Notes: generated from the letters alone by a model not told the origin. 34,109 bases of DNA from Candidatus Magasanikiibacteriota bacterium (GCA_943357105.1 CALRGC010000005.1:24310-58418); one strand, 5' to 3'; positions 1 through 8,013 are shown, numbered from the stretch's first letter. Translations and numbers: made by a program.

Positions 1-269
1 TTGATATGGTATCAACTAAACTAGGAAACTCGAATGAAAACAAAAAAACTGCACGTCTTGGCTGCGGTGATGGCGATTATTTGCCGCTGGTAGAATATTT
101 GCAGAATCAGGGCAAACAGGTAGAAGTGATGGCTTTTGGTAATACTTCCTCCGGTCGTTTGCGTGAAGAAGCGGATGACTTTATTGATTTGGGTGGAGAA
201 GAAAAGCATAAATTTTTGATATTGGAAAGAATGGATAGAAAAATTTTTAATCCAAAATTTAAAAAATAA
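1..269 (+). CDS. NYN-domain (LabA/DUF88-like) protein, 3' part
   Basis: This is the C-terminal part of a gene whose 5' end lies outside the window; the frame is open to the left edge. The segment GDGDYLPLVEYL followed by GKQVEVMAF and LREEADDFIDL matches the second half of NYN domains (PIN-like nuclease fold), where the GDGD aspartates belong to the metal-binding site. Family members are usually RNA-directed nucleases or regulators. The first visible residues (DMVS, then a lysine-rich stretch) fit the preceding strand less well, so the edge sequence may be divergent. The ATG at 6 is only the first Met in view and is probably not the true start. It precedes pnp by about 90 bases, so a shared role in RNA turnover is possible but is only inferred from position. 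Confidence 0.72.
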   Translation, partial: DMVSTKLGNSNENKKTARLGCGDGDYLPLVEYLQNQGKQVEVMAFGNTSSGRLREEADDFIDLGGEEKHKFLILERMDRKIFNPKFKK

Positions 270-288
270 TTTAATTAATTTAGACGTT

Positions 289-334
289 GGTTCAAGGACA
301 CATAGACCTTATTGAGGTCTCTAGCTCTTGAATC
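289..334 (+). promoter_or_regulatory. two-tier stem-loop in the 5' leader of pnp
   Basis: An inner perfect stem AGACCT (304-309) / AGGTCT (315-320) has a 5-nt loop. An outer stem GGTTCAAG (289-296) / CTTGAATC (327-334) encloses it and pairs throughout with one G-U. No T-tract follows, so it is not a simple terminator. In enterobacteria the pnp leader hairpin is the target of RNase III and PNPase autoregulation. A comparable role here is inference from position only. Confidence 0.45.
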
Positions 335-357
335 AGCTTCGGAAAGAAAAATACTGT

Positions 358-2568
358 ATGTCAGTAAAAAAATGGTCAATGCAGTGGGGTGGTAGGGAGC
401 TCACTGTGGAAACCGGCAAGCTCTCTTTACAAGCCAACGCATCCTGCGTAGTGCAGTATGGAGAAACCGTCATTATGGCGACCGCCACAATGAGCAAAAA
501 CACTCGTGATGGGATCGACTTTTTCCCACTCATGGTAAATTTTGAAGAAAAGTTGTACGCGGCTGGCAAGATCAAAGGCAGTCGCTTTATCAAACGCGAA
601 GGTCGCCCTACCGAAGAAGCGACTTTGTCTGGTCGCTTGGTGGATCGTTCTATCCGTCCTTTGTTTGATGAAAAAATGCGCAATGATACGCAAGTTATTT
701 TGACCGCTCTTTCTTATGACGGTGAAAATGATTCTCAGATTACCGCGCTCGTCGCCGCTTGTACCGTATTGTCTATTTCTTCCATTCCTTGGAAGGGTGG
801 GATTGCCGGTGTGCGCGTGGGTCGTGTGGATGGTGCTTTTAAAATCAACCCAACTTTGGCGGAACGTAAATTAAGTGATGTAGATATTGTCGTTGCCGGT
901 AACACCGAAAAATTAATTATGGTAGAAGCCGGTTGTAATGAATGTCCAGATGAGGATGTAGTGACGGCGATGAAATATGGTGGTCAACAACTTCAACCAC
1001 TTTTGGATTTTATTGCTAAAATTTCCGCGGAAGTTGGTCAACCAAAACAAGACATGAATGCCAACCTAAGTGAAAAGGAAACTGCTTTGCGCGCGCTTGA
1101 AAAAGAAGTGGAAGAATTTGTGGGATCAAAATCCGACGAATGGATTTTTGGCACTCCAAAAAAAGATCGCAAAGAACGCGTAGCGATGGTAGATAAATTT
1201 AGCGAAGCGATAGCCGAAATGCTTAAAGCCAAAGAAGTAGATGAAGGCATTCAAAAAATTATTTTGGGTCGCGTAAAAATTTACGTAGAAAAATATATTA
1301 CTTTACAAATTTTAAACAAAGATCAACGTCTGGATGGTCGCAGTTTATTTGATATTCGCGATCTATCTGTGGAAGTTGGTTTGTTACCTCGTACTCACGG
1401 TACTGGTTTATTCCAGCGCGGTGATACCCAGGTATTATCTGTAGTAACTCTAGGTGCTCCTGGTGATGTGCAGACACTCGATACGATGGAAGAAGAAGGT
1501 ACCAAACGCTACATGCACCACTATAGCGATACTCCCGCCACCTATGGTGAAACTGGTCCGCTACGTGGTCCAGGTAATCGCGCGATTGGTCATGGTGCGC
1601 TCGCTGAACGTGCACTTGAGCCAATGTTGCCAAGTGCCGAAGATTTTCCATACGCGATGCGTGTAGTATCTGAAGTTTTGGGCAGTAATGGTAGTAGCTC
1701 AATGGCCTCTACTTGTGGCTCTACTTTAGCTCTAATGGATGCTGGTGTACCTTTGAAAAAACCAGTGGCTGGTATTGCTATGGGATTGGCAAGCGACGAC
1801 AAGGGACGCTGGAAAGTTTTGACAGATTTACAGGATGTAGAAGATGGTCCAGGTGGAATGGATTTCAAAATTACTGGTACGCGCGATGGTGTTACGGCTA
1901 TCCAGATGGATACCAAGACTGATGGCTTGAACTGGGAAATTGTAGCTCAAACTTTCAAACAATCTCGCGAAGCGCGTTTGAAAATTTTGGATAAGATGGC
2001 GACGATTATTGCCCAGCCAAGAGCGGAGATGTCCAAATATGCTCCACGCATTGAAACTATCATGATCAATCCAGACAAGATTCGTGATGTGATTGGTCCA
2101 GGTGGTAAAATGATTAACAAAATTATCGCTGAAACCGGTGTTCAAATTGATATCGAAGATAGTGGTAAAGTGTTGGTCACTTCGAGCGATTCTGTTGGTA
2201 TGCAAAAAGCTAAGGATTGGATCAAACAACTCACTCACGAAGTCACAGCCGGTGAGGTCTATGAGGGCACGGTCGTGCGCTTGGAAGACTTTGGTGCTTT
2301 TATCAATATTTTACCTGGTCAAGACGGTATGGTGTACGTTTCCGATATTGCTTGGACTCGTACCAACAAACCATCCGATGTGATGAAGCTCGGTGATAAA
2401 ATAAAAGTGGTAGTAAAAGAAGTAGATGCGATGAACCGCGTGAACCTCAGTATGAAAGCTCTGACCGAAAAACCAGAAGGCTATGTTGAACAACCGCAAC
2501 GCGAACGCACCTTTGGTGGTGGCGGACGTAGCGGCGGTCGTGGTGGTTTCGGTGGACGCCGACCATAA
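358..2568 (+). CDS. pnp: polyribonucleotide nucleotidyltransferase (PNPase)
   Basis: PNPase is the phosphorolytic 3'-5' exoribonuclease that degrades mRNA to nucleoside diphosphates, acting as a ring-shaped trimer in the cytoplasm. The 736 residues show the complete family order: a first RNase PH domain (TVETGKLSLQANAS onward), an all-helical linker, a second RNase PH domain with the conserved GLFQRGDTQ and the catalytic-region MDFKITGTRDG, a KH domain around residues 565-620 with the GPGG loop (VIGPGGKMINKI), and an S1 domain around 630-700. The tail is a glycine/arginine-rich RGG-like run. The frame also opens at a TTG at 328, but the ATG at 358 starts directly at SVKKWSMQWGGREL, the family N-terminus, and a weak GGAAAG lies upstream. 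The next gene starts 5 bases after the stop, so they are probably cotranscribed. Confidence 0.97.
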   Translation: MSVKKWSMQWGGRELTVETGKLSLQANASCVVQYGETVIMATATMSKNTRDGIDFFPLMVNFEEKLYAAGKIKGSRFIKREGRPTEEATLSGRLVDRSIRPLFDEKMRNDTQVILTALSYDGENDSQITALVAACTVLSISSIPWKGGIAGVRVGRVDGAFKINPTLAERKLSDVDIVVAGNTEKLIMVEAGCNECPDEDVVTAMKYGGQQLQPLLDFIAKISAEVGQPKQDMNANLSEKETALRALEKEVEEFVGSKSDEWIFGTPKKDRKERVAMVDKFSEAIAEMLKAKEVDEGIQKIILGRVKIYVEKYITLQILNKDQRLDGRSLFDIRDLSVEVGLLPRTHGTGLFQRGDTQVLSVVTLGAPGDVQTLDTMEEEGTKRYMHHYSDTPATYGETGPLRGPGNRAIGHGALAERALEPMLPSAEDFPYAMRVVSEVLGSNGSSSMASTCGSTLALMDAGVPLKKPVAGIAMGLASDDKGRWKVLTDLQDVEDGPGGMDFKITGTRDGVTAIQMDTKTDGLNWEIVAQTFKQSREARLKILDKMATIIAQPRAEMSKYAPRIETIMINPDKIRDVIGPGGKMINKIIAETGVQIDIEDSGKVLVTSSDSVGMQKAKDWIKQLTHEVTAGEVYEGTVVRLEDFGAFINILPGQDGMVYVSDIAWTRTNKPSDVMKLGDKIKVVVKEVDAMNRVNLSMKALTEKPEGYVEQPQRERTFGGGGRSGGRGGFGGRRP

Positions 2569-2573
2569 AAATT

Positions 2574-3515
2574 ATGAACAAACGTCTTGTCATTGCCGTT
2601 GGTGGCAATGCTCTGATTGCGGATAAAGATCGCCAAAGTGAAGCGGATCAAAATGAACAAGTAAAAAAAACTTGCGCCCATATTATTCCTCTAATTCAAG
2701 CCGGTCATGAAGTGGTTATCACTCATGGTAATGGCCCGCAAGTCGGTTTTATTTTACAGCGTTCAGAAATGTGTGCGGAAAAATTAGCGCGCGTTCCTAT
2801 TGATACCGCCGGAGCGCAAACTCAAGGAGCTATAGGTTATTATTTTGTACAAAATTTAAAAAATTTATTACAAAGTAATCAATTAAAAAATTCCGTCTGT
2901 GCGCTTGTTACTCAAACTCTAGTAAATAAAAATGACGAATCTTTTCAAAAGCCAAGCAAACCAATTGGTTCTTTTTGGTCGCAAGCGGAAGCTCTGCAAA
3001 TACAAGAACAGTATGGTTGGACGATGAAAGAAGACGCTGGTCGCGGATATCGCCGGGTAGTGCCTTCACCATTGCCAGTAGAGATTTTAGAAAAAGACAT
3101 AATCAAAAAATTATTAGCTGATAAAATAATTGTGATTGCTGGCGGTGGCGGTGGGGTGCCGGTCATCAAAGATGATCAGGGACAATTACATGGAGTAGAA
3201 GCGGTAATAGATAAAGATCGTGGTTCAGCTCATTTGGCCAATGAAATCAAAGCCGATACGCTTATTATTGCCACAGCCGTGGATTTTGTCTATGTTAATT
3301 TTAATAAAGATAATCAGAAAAAATTGGAACAGGTAACGGTGGCTGAATTAAAAGATTATATTGATCAAGGTCAATTTGCCAGCGGTTCAATGTTGCCAAA
3401 AATTGAAGCCGTAATTCAGTTCTTGGAAAATGGCGGCAAAGAAGCTATAATTACTTCACCAGAAATGCTTACTTTGGCTTTGAATGGCCAAGGTGGTACT
3501 CATATTATTAAATAA
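2574..3515 (+). CDS. arcC: carbamate kinase
   Basis: This enzyme transfers phosphate from carbamoyl phosphate to ADP, giving ATP, CO2 and ammonia; it is the ATP-yielding last step of arginine or agmatine deiminase pathways. The protein has 313 residues, the normal family length. It begins KRLVIAVGGNALI (amino acid kinase fold) and has HGNGPQVG, VPIDTAGAQTQGAIGY, KEDAGRGYRRVVPSP, the GGGGGVPV loop, EAVIDKDR, and the C-terminal GSMLPKIEA and GQGGTHI motifs, all typical of ArcC. It lies 5 bases after pnp and 11 bases before the carbamoyltransferase gene, which would provide its substrate. No arginine or agmatine deiminase is visible in this window, so the complete pathway cannot be confirmed. 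Confidence 0.96.
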   Translation: MNKRLVIAVGGNALIADKDRQSEADQNEQVKKTCAHIIPLIQAGHEVVITHGNGPQVGFILQRSEMCAEKLARVPIDTAGAQTQGAIGYYFVQNLKNLLQSNQLKNSVCALVTQTLVNKNDESFQKPSKPIGSFWSQAEALQIQEQYGWTMKEDAGRGYRRVVPSPLPVEILEKDIIKKLLADKIIVIAGGGGGVPVIKDDQGQLHGVEAVIDKDRGSAHLANEIKADTLIIATAVDFVYVNFNKDNQKKLEQVTVAELKDYIDQGQFASGSMLPKIEAVIQFLENGGKEAIITSPEMLTLALNGQGGTHIIK

Positions 3516-3526
3516 TTTTTTAATTT

Positions 3527-4474
3527 ATGCGTCATTTAATTTCGCTCAAGGAACAAAGCAAAGAAGACATTTTAAAAATTTTAGACCTGGCTCAGAAAAT
3601 TAAAGCTAAACGTAATGCCGGAGAATTGACCAACTACCTTACCAATAAAACTTTGGTGATGTTGTTTCAAAAAACTTCCACCCGCACTCGTTTGTCTTTT
3701 GAAAGTGGTATGACTGAGCTCGGTGGTCACGGCATTTTTTTGGACGCTCGTACCTCTCAGCTCGGCTTGTCGGATTTTGGCGATGAGATTCAGGCCATAA
3801 TGCGTTTTGGACAAGTTTTGATGTTCCGCGCGCTCAAAGCCGACGATGTGATTAAGGCCGCTTCGTACAATAGAATTCCGGTTATTGACGCCTGCAGTGA
3901 AAAATATCACCCGGCCCAGGCATTGAGCGACCTTCTGACTATGGCCGAAAAATCTGGCGGTATTGAGAATGTTAAAAAAATTACTTGGCTTGGAGTAGAA
4001 AATAATGTGTCCAATACTCTAATGTTGGCCTGCGTCAAGTTGGGTATTAAAGTAGCGATTGCCGCGCCAGAAGCAAATATCCAGAGTGTTGACGCTGAAT
4101 TAAATGCCATGGTCGAATCTACTGGCTTGGTAACACGCACCACTGATTTGGCTCAAGCGCTCCAAGATACTGACTTTGTCCATACCGATACCTGGATGGA
4201 TATGGAATTTTTTGAAAATGGCCAAGTGAAGGCGAGTTTTCAAGCGGAATATGAACGTCGCAAAGCTACTTTTATGCCATTTCAGCTCAACGCCAATTTA
4301 ATAAATACCTACGCGCCCAAGGCAAAAATAATGCACTGCATGCCGTGCCATGTTGGTTATGAAATTTCCCGCGACGCGATTGATCATCCGAGTGCCGTGA
4401 TTTTTGATCAAGCCGAAAATCGTTTGCATATGCAAAAGGCGATGATCATGTGGTTGCTCGAAAAAGAAGTTTAA
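3527..4474 (+). CDS. ornithine carbamoyltransferase-like protein
   Basis: This is a carbamoyltransferase of the OTCase/ATCase superfamily (315 aa). The carbamoyl-phosphate loop STRTR (residues 51-55) and the HPAQALSDLLT block are intact, and the C-terminal FDQAENRLHMQKA is OTCase-like. Two sites that normally define ornithine binding are altered. The usual HCLPAHRG is HCMPCHVG (from residue 270), losing the arginine, and the SMG loop after DxW reads DTWMDMEF. The substrate could therefore be ornithine/citrulline, putrescine/carbamoylputrescine, or another amine. The coupled carbamate kinase upstream suggests the catabolic direction (phosphorolysis that releases carbamoyl phosphate), and the downstream ornithine decarboxylase makes ornithine or putrescine a sensible product. 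Superfamily membership is sure; the exact substrate is not. Confidence 0.85.
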   Translation: MRHLISLKEQSKEDILKILDLAQKIKAKRNAGELTNYLTNKTLVMLFQKTSTRTRLSFESGMTELGGHGIFLDARTSQLGLSDFGDEIQAIMRFGQVLMFRALKADDVIKAASYNRIPVIDACSEKYHPAQALSDLLTMAEKSGGIENVKKITWLGVENNVSNTLMLACVKLGIKVAIAAPEANIQSVDAELNAMVESTGLVTRTTDLAQALQDTDFVHTDTWMDMEFFENGQVKASFQAEYERRKATFMPFQLNANLINTYAPKAKIMHCMPCHVGYEISRDAIDHPSAVIFDQAENRLHMQKAMIMWLLEKEV

Positions 4475-4475
4475 A

Positions 4476-4510
4476 AAACAAAAAAGATAGCTGGTATATA
4501 TTTTTTGTTT
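4476..4510 (+). terminator. weak AT-only terminator-like hairpin after the carbamoyltransferase
   Basis: AAACAAAAAA (4476-4485) can pair with TTTTTTGTTT (4501-4510), overlapping the stop codon of the upstream gene, and the right arm is itself the T-tract. The stem has almost no G-C, so termination strength is doubtful. Confidence 0.35.
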
Positions 4511-4529
4511 GTTTTAACCCCAAAAACCC

Positions 4530-4558
4530 TTGACAAAACTCGATTTTTGTGCTATTAT
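4530..4558 (+). promoter_or_regulatory. sigma70-type promoter of the polyamine operon
   Basis: TTGACA (4530-4535), a 17-bp spacer and TATTAT (4553-4558) form a near-consensus housekeeping promoter. The predicted start near 4565 leaves a leader of roughly 125 nt before the ornithine decarboxylase ATG. Confidence 0.82.
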
Positions 4559-4592
4559 ATAGGGGTAAAATTATTTTTTATCCCAAAATTGG

Positions 4593-4640
4593 ATGGCTAT
4601 GACAACTAGCCCGCTACCATTTTTAGAAAAAATCAAATAA
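4593..4640 (+). CDS. possible 15-codon leader peptide before the decarboxylase gene
   Basis: A short frame, MAMTTSPLPFLEKIK then TAA, lies entirely in the transcribed leader of the polyamine operon. It has no recognisable ribosome binding site, but neither do most genes here. Its codons ACT-AGC contain CTAGC (4606-4610), which can pair with GCTAG (4660-4664) in the downstream terminator-like hairpin, so ribosome position could affect folding. Bacterial ornithine decarboxylase leaders with sensing peptides are known (SpeFL in E. coli), but this peptide shows no clear resemblance to SpeFL. Chance occurrence of so short a frame is quite possible. Confidence 0.28.
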   Translation: MAMTTSPLPFLEKIK

Positions 4641-4650
4641 TTTCAAGCAG

Positions 4651-4680
4651 AACTTCCTCGCTAGGTGGTTTTTCTTTTTA
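4651..4680 (+). terminator. terminator-like hairpin in the polyamine operon leader (candidate attenuator)
   Basis: AAC-T-T-CCT (4651-4658) pairs with AGG-T-G-GTT (4663-4670) around the loop CGCT. There is one U-U mismatch and one G-U, and TTTTCTTTTTA follows. It stands between the promoter and the ATG at 4693, so it would control read-through into the operon. The alternative pairing CTAGC (4606-4610) / GCTAG (4660-4664) would break this stem. The hairpin is short and only moderately stable. Confidence 0.4.
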
Positions 4681-4692
4681 ATAATATTTAAC

Positions 4693-5856
4693 ATGAAGAA
4701 AAAAACTCCAAAACAAAGTAAAGGCGGTGAATCTTACTTTAAAGATTTGTTGACTGTTAATTTTGACCAGGCCAGGGCTTTGGTGAAACGCCATGGTAGC
4801 CCGTTGTTGGTGTTATCACGTCAACGCGTGCGTGATAGTTTTGCCGCTTTACAGCGTGCTTTGCCTAATGTGCAAATTTTTTATGCTATTAAGTCCAACC
4901 ACAATTCAGAGATTTTAAAAACCCTTAAACAAGCCGGCGCCAGTTTTGAAGTGGCTTCATTTGGTGAGTTGAAAATGGTCATGAAAATTGGAATCAATCC
5001 AAAAGATGTTTTGAATACCCAACCGTTTTTGAGCGAAAAGGATTTTGCCGAATGTTATAAAGCTGGACAACGCTGGTTTATTTTTGACAATCTTGACCAG
5101 CTCAAACGTCTTACCAGCAAGACCAACGATATTGATTTATTGTTGCGTTTAAGTTTTCCAAATCGCAATTGTCAGGTAGATTTATCCTATAAATTTGGTG
5201 CCACTATCAAAGAAGCCGAAGCGCTAATTAAAGCCGCACATGATACTGGCGCCCGTGTTCACGGTGTGAGTTTCCATGTGGGTTCACAATCTTACACCAC
5301 CAAAAATTATATCAAAGCCCTAAAAGCCGTGCGTAAACTTTTTGATAAAATGCAGACTCAGGGAATTATGCTTGATAGTATTGATATGGGTGGTGGTTTT
5401 CCTGTGCCTTACACCAAAGCTCTACCGCCAATTGAACGCTTCGCCGCTCCAATTCGCCGCAAATTGGTGGAGCTTTTTCCCGGTATGAAAATTTCTGCCG
5501 AGCCGGGTCGTTTTATTTGCGGTCTTACCCAAAGTTTAATTGTGAAAGTAAACGGCAAAAATGTTCGTCGCGGCGTACCGTGGTATTATTTGGATGATGG
5601 TGTTTATAATTCTTTTTCCGGTAAAGTTTATGATCATTGTGAATATAGAATTCTTACCGAAAAAACCGGCACTCCAATCAAAAGTGTTTTAGCCGGTCCA
5701 ACTTGCGACTCCTTTGATATTGTGGCTGAAGATATTGCCTTGCCGCACCTTGATATTGGTGATATTATTTTAGTGCCGGCAATGGGTGCTTATACCAATG
5801 TTTCATCCACTACTTATAATGGTTTTGATCAGGCAAAAATTATTACTATTGATTAA
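4693..5856 (+). CDS. ornithine decarboxylase (PLP fold III, alanine-racemase type)
   Basis: This is a pyridoxal-phosphate decarboxylase of the ODC/diaminopimelate decarboxylase family, predicted to make putrescine from ornithine. The PLP lysine is K67 in YAIKSN, followed by AGASFEVAS, HVGSQ, the glycine loop DMGGGF and SAEPGR. GPTCDS at residues 335-340 supplies the Cys-Asp pair (C338, D339) that in ODC completes the active site across the dimer. The 387-aa length is typical of the short bacterial/eukaryotic-type ODC rather than the large AAT-fold enzymes. Arginine, lysine or diaminopimelate decarboxylases are relatives, but the following spermidine synthase and AdoMet decarboxylase genes favour ODC. 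It is the first gene of the operon behind the promoter at 4530, with a lysine-rich N-terminus of no clear function. Confidence 0.88.
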   Translation: MKKKTPKQSKGGESYFKDLLTVNFDQARALVKRHGSPLLVLSRQRVRDSFAALQRALPNVQIFYAIKSNHNSEILKTLKQAGASFEVASFGELKMVMKIGINPKDVLNTQPFLSEKDFAECYKAGQRWFIFDNLDQLKRLTSKTNDIDLLLRLSFPNRNCQVDLSYKFGATIKEAEALIKAAHDTGARVHGVSFHVGSQSYTTKNYIKALKAVRKLFDKMQTQGIMLDSIDMGGGFPVPYTKALPPIERFAAPIRRKLVELFPGMKISAEPGRFICGLTQSLIVKVNGKNVRRGVPWYYLDDGVYNSFSGKVYDHCEYRILTEKTGTPIKSVLAGPTCDSFDIVAEDIALPHLDIGDIILVPAMGAYTNVSSTTYNGFDQAKIITID

Positions 5857-5872
5857 TTTAATTTAGAAATAT

Positions 5873-6760
5873 ATGGCTAAAGAATATACTTACGAATATC
5901 ACGCGGTTGGAGATAAAATGGAAGGCAAAGGTGTAAAATTTGATTATGTTTTTGGTTTTGCTTTTGACAAAATTTTATACACCGGTCAGACCAAATATCA
6001 AAAGATTGAATTGTTTGAAACTCCGCTTTTTGGCAAAATGTTGAAATTGGATGGCCAATTTCAAACATCAGAAAAAGATGAATTTTTTTATCATGAAATG
6101 CAGGTGCACGTGCCACTGTGCGCCCACCCAAAACCAGAAAATGTTTTGATTATAGGCGCTGGTGATGGTGGTATTTTGAAGAATGTTTTAATGCATAAAA
6201 CCGTAAAGAAAGCCGTGATGGTGGAAATTGATGCCGGGGTAGTAGAATTTTCCATGAAGTATTTGAAGTCAGTTTGTGGTAACGCTTTCAAAGATAAACG
6301 TGCTCATGTAATAATTGGTGATGGCAAGCGATATGTCGAAGAGACTCAGGAAAAATTTGATGTGGTAATTTTGGATCTTACCGATCCGATGGGTCCGTCC
6401 AAAGCTCTTTACACTAAAGAATTTTATCAAAGTGTTTCCAAATTATTGAATAAAAATGGTATTGTGCAATTACATATTGAACTTTGTGTTACCAGACCAA
6501 AGATTTCTAAGATGGTTTATGATCGTTTGGCTTCGGTATTTAAATATACCGCGCCATCCGCTTCCTATGTGCCATTATATGGTGGCTTGATGTCTTTCTG
6601 TACCAACAGTCAAGATTTTGATGCTTCCCAAGTAAACGCTAAAGTCATTGAAAAACGCCTCAAAGAACGTGGTGTGAAAAATTTAAATTTATATAATGGT
6701 GAATTTCACGAAGGCGTATTCAAGCTACCAAACTTTTTGAAAAAATTATATGGAAGATAA
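5873..6760 (+). CDS. speE: spermidine synthase (polyamine aminopropyltransferase)
   Basis: This enzyme transfers the aminopropyl group of decarboxylated AdoMet to putrescine to form spermidine. The 295 residues show an N-terminal beta region (YQKIELFETPLFGKMLKLDG), the substrate motif TSEKDEFFYHEM, the AdoMet-binding GAGDGG and acidic VEID, the adenine-site GDGKRYVEE, and the catalytic segment LDLTDPMGPS with the conserved aspartates, then LYTKEFY. All key features of an active enzyme are present. It begins 16 bases after the ODC gene and overlaps the next gene by 11 bases, so the three proteins of the pathway are made from one message. Confidence 0.95.
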   Translation: MAKEYTYEYHAVGDKMEGKGVKFDYVFGFAFDKILYTGQTKYQKIELFETPLFGKMLKLDGQFQTSEKDEFFYHEMQVHVPLCAHPKPENVLIIGAGDGGILKNVLMHKTVKKAVMVEIDAGVVEFSMKYLKSVCGNAFKDKRAHVIIGDGKRYVEETQEKFDVVILDLTDPMGPSKALYTKEFYQSVSKLLNKNGIVQLHIELCVTRPKISKMVYDRLASVFKYTAPSASYVPLYGGLMSFCTNSQDFDASQVNAKVIEKRLKERGVKNLNLYNGEFHEGVFKLPNFLKKLYGR

Positions 6761-7817
6761 AGCCAAAAATAAAGTACGTAAAGCTGGGCGTAGCTATAAA
6801 GTGGGGCGAGAGATGATCGCCGATATGCGCAATTGTGATCCGCGCGTGATTGATGACGAGCAATTGCTTAAACGTCTGGTGCAGGAAGCCATTCGTACCA
6901 CCAAACATCACCTCTTGGATATTGTGGTGCGAAAATTTGAACCGATCGGTGTCACGGTTTTAGCCTTACTCGCCGAAAGTCATTTGAGTTTGCATAGTTA
7001 CCCGGAGTTTGGTTATGTAGCGGTAGATGTTTTTACTTGTGGTAAAAATAAACCGGAGCCAATCTTGGAATATTTGCAGGAAAAATTTGGCGCCAAAGAA
7101 GTGCATTGGGAATATATCCGTCGTGGTACGATGAAACAGTGGAAATCTATCTATGAAAGCGAAGGCTATAAACGTCAAATTGAAGTGATAAAGACTTTGC
7201 ATACGCGCGTCACTCCTTTTCAAAAATTGGAAGTGGTACGTGCCAAAAAATTGGGTATTTGTCTATTTGCCAACGATGTCTTGCAGATGACTTCGTATGA
7301 TTCGGATATTTATGATCAGCAAATTTTGAAAAAATTGGGCAAAGCTAAAAGCGTGTTGATAGTAGGTGGTGGCGATTGTTCAATTTTGAAACAGATTGTG
7401 AAGATAAAACAGCTCAAAGAGATTTATATGTTTGAGCAGGATCAGCAGGTGGTGGAAATTGCCCGTAAATATTTGGGCGCCAGCGCCGCTTTGCGCGATC
7501 CACGTCTGAAGATGTTTTATGGGGACGCGACCGACTCCATCCCATATTTGAAGGATAAGAAGATTGATTACGCCGTATTTGATATTATCAATTATCCCGA
7601 TAACAAAGCGCGCGCTTTTTACAATACTCTATTTGAGAAGTTAGCGGCGATAAATGTGGCGGCTTTTGCCACTCAGGCCGGACACGTGACCGATACAAAA
7701 GAGAAGAATTTAATTTTAACGGCCGCGAAAAAATATTTTAAAAATGTGGAAACGGAAGAAAAATATATTTTTTCCAACGGGATGTTAAATTTCGTTTACG
7801 GAAATAATGTAAAATAA
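6750..7817 (+). CDS. AdoMet decarboxylase fused to a degenerate spermidine-synthase-like domain
   Basis: Residues about 10-140 are a bacterial class 1B AdoMet decarboxylase proenzyme. LLAESHLSLHSYPE and VFTCG carry the self-cleavage serine (S77, becoming the pyruvoyl group), H82 and C97. It would make the decarboxylated AdoMet used by SpeE. Residues about 155-355 are a second domain with the aminopropyltransferase/Rossmann pattern (VLIVGGGDCS, then a FEQD acidic strand and YGDATDSIPYL). In this domain the YHE motif is replaced (SDIYDQQ) and the catalytic DxxDPxGP is lost (FDIINYPDN). The second half is therefore probably inactive as a transferase or has another role, such as docking or allosteric binding. 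The start codon lies inside the end of speE and a strong terminator follows. The decarboxylase call is firm; the function of the second domain is open. Confidence 0.9.
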   Translation: MEDKAKNKVRKAGRSYKVGREMIADMRNCDPRVIDDEQLLKRLVQEAIRTTKHHLLDIVVRKFEPIGVTVLALLAESHLSLHSYPEFGYVAVDVFTCGKNKPEPILEYLQEKFGAKEVHWEYIRRGTMKQWKSIYESEGYKRQIEVIKTLHTRVTPFQKLEVVRAKKLGICLFANDVLQMTSYDSDIYDQQILKKLGKAKSVLIVGGGDCSILKQIVKIKQLKEIYMFEQDQQVVEIARKYLGASAALRDPRLKMFYGDATDSIPYLKDKKIDYAVFDIINYPDNKARAFYNTLFEKLAAINVAAFATQAGHVTDTKEKNLILTAAKKYFKNVETEEKYIFSNGMLNFVYGNNVK

Positions 7818-7825
7818 TTTAAATT

Positions 7826-7860
7826 AAACAAGAGTCCAAATTTGGACTCTTGTTTTTTTA
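7826..7860 (+). terminator. intrinsic terminator of the polyamine operon
   Basis: A perfect inverted repeat of 15 bp, centred between 7840 and 7841 (left half from 7826, containing CAAGAGTCC), is followed by a run of seven T. It lies just after the stop at 7817 and is a textbook Rho-independent terminator. Confidence 0.92.
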
Positions 7861-7890
7861 TTTTGATTGTGGTTAAATAAGGCCAATCAA

Positions 7891-7976
7891 GCCGGGGTGG
7901 CGAAACGGTAGACGCAACAGTCTTAGAAGCTGTCGGGAGCGATCCCATGGAGGTTCAAGTCCTCTCCCCGGCACCA
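7891..7976 (+). tRNA. tRNA-Leu (anticodon UAG)
   Basis: The 7-bp acceptor stem GCCGGGG/CCCCGGC and an encoded CCA end (7974-7976) frame the gene. The anticodon arm ACAGT-CTTAGAA-GCTGT gives anticodon TAG, reading CUN leucine codons. The long variable arm (CGGGAGCGATCCCA) is the class II feature of tRNA-Leu, and the T-loop GGTTCAAGTCC is canonical. The gene stands alone between two terminators. Confidence 0.96.
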
Positions 7977-7980
7977 ATTT

Positions 7981-8013
7981 ACAGAAGCTTTTTGGCTTCT
8001 GTATTTTTATTTT
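7981..8013 (+). terminator. intrinsic terminator after tRNA-Leu
   Basis: ACAGAAGC (7981-7988) pairs with GCTTCTGT (7995-8002) and is followed by ATTTTTATTTTATTT. Its T-tract overlaps the 3' end of the convergent SMR gene. Confidence 0.88.

Noticed and set aside
328-357. N-terminal extension of PNPase from a TTG codon
   Set aside because: The added residues are not family-like and would overlap the leader stem-loop; the ATG at 358 fits the known N-terminus.
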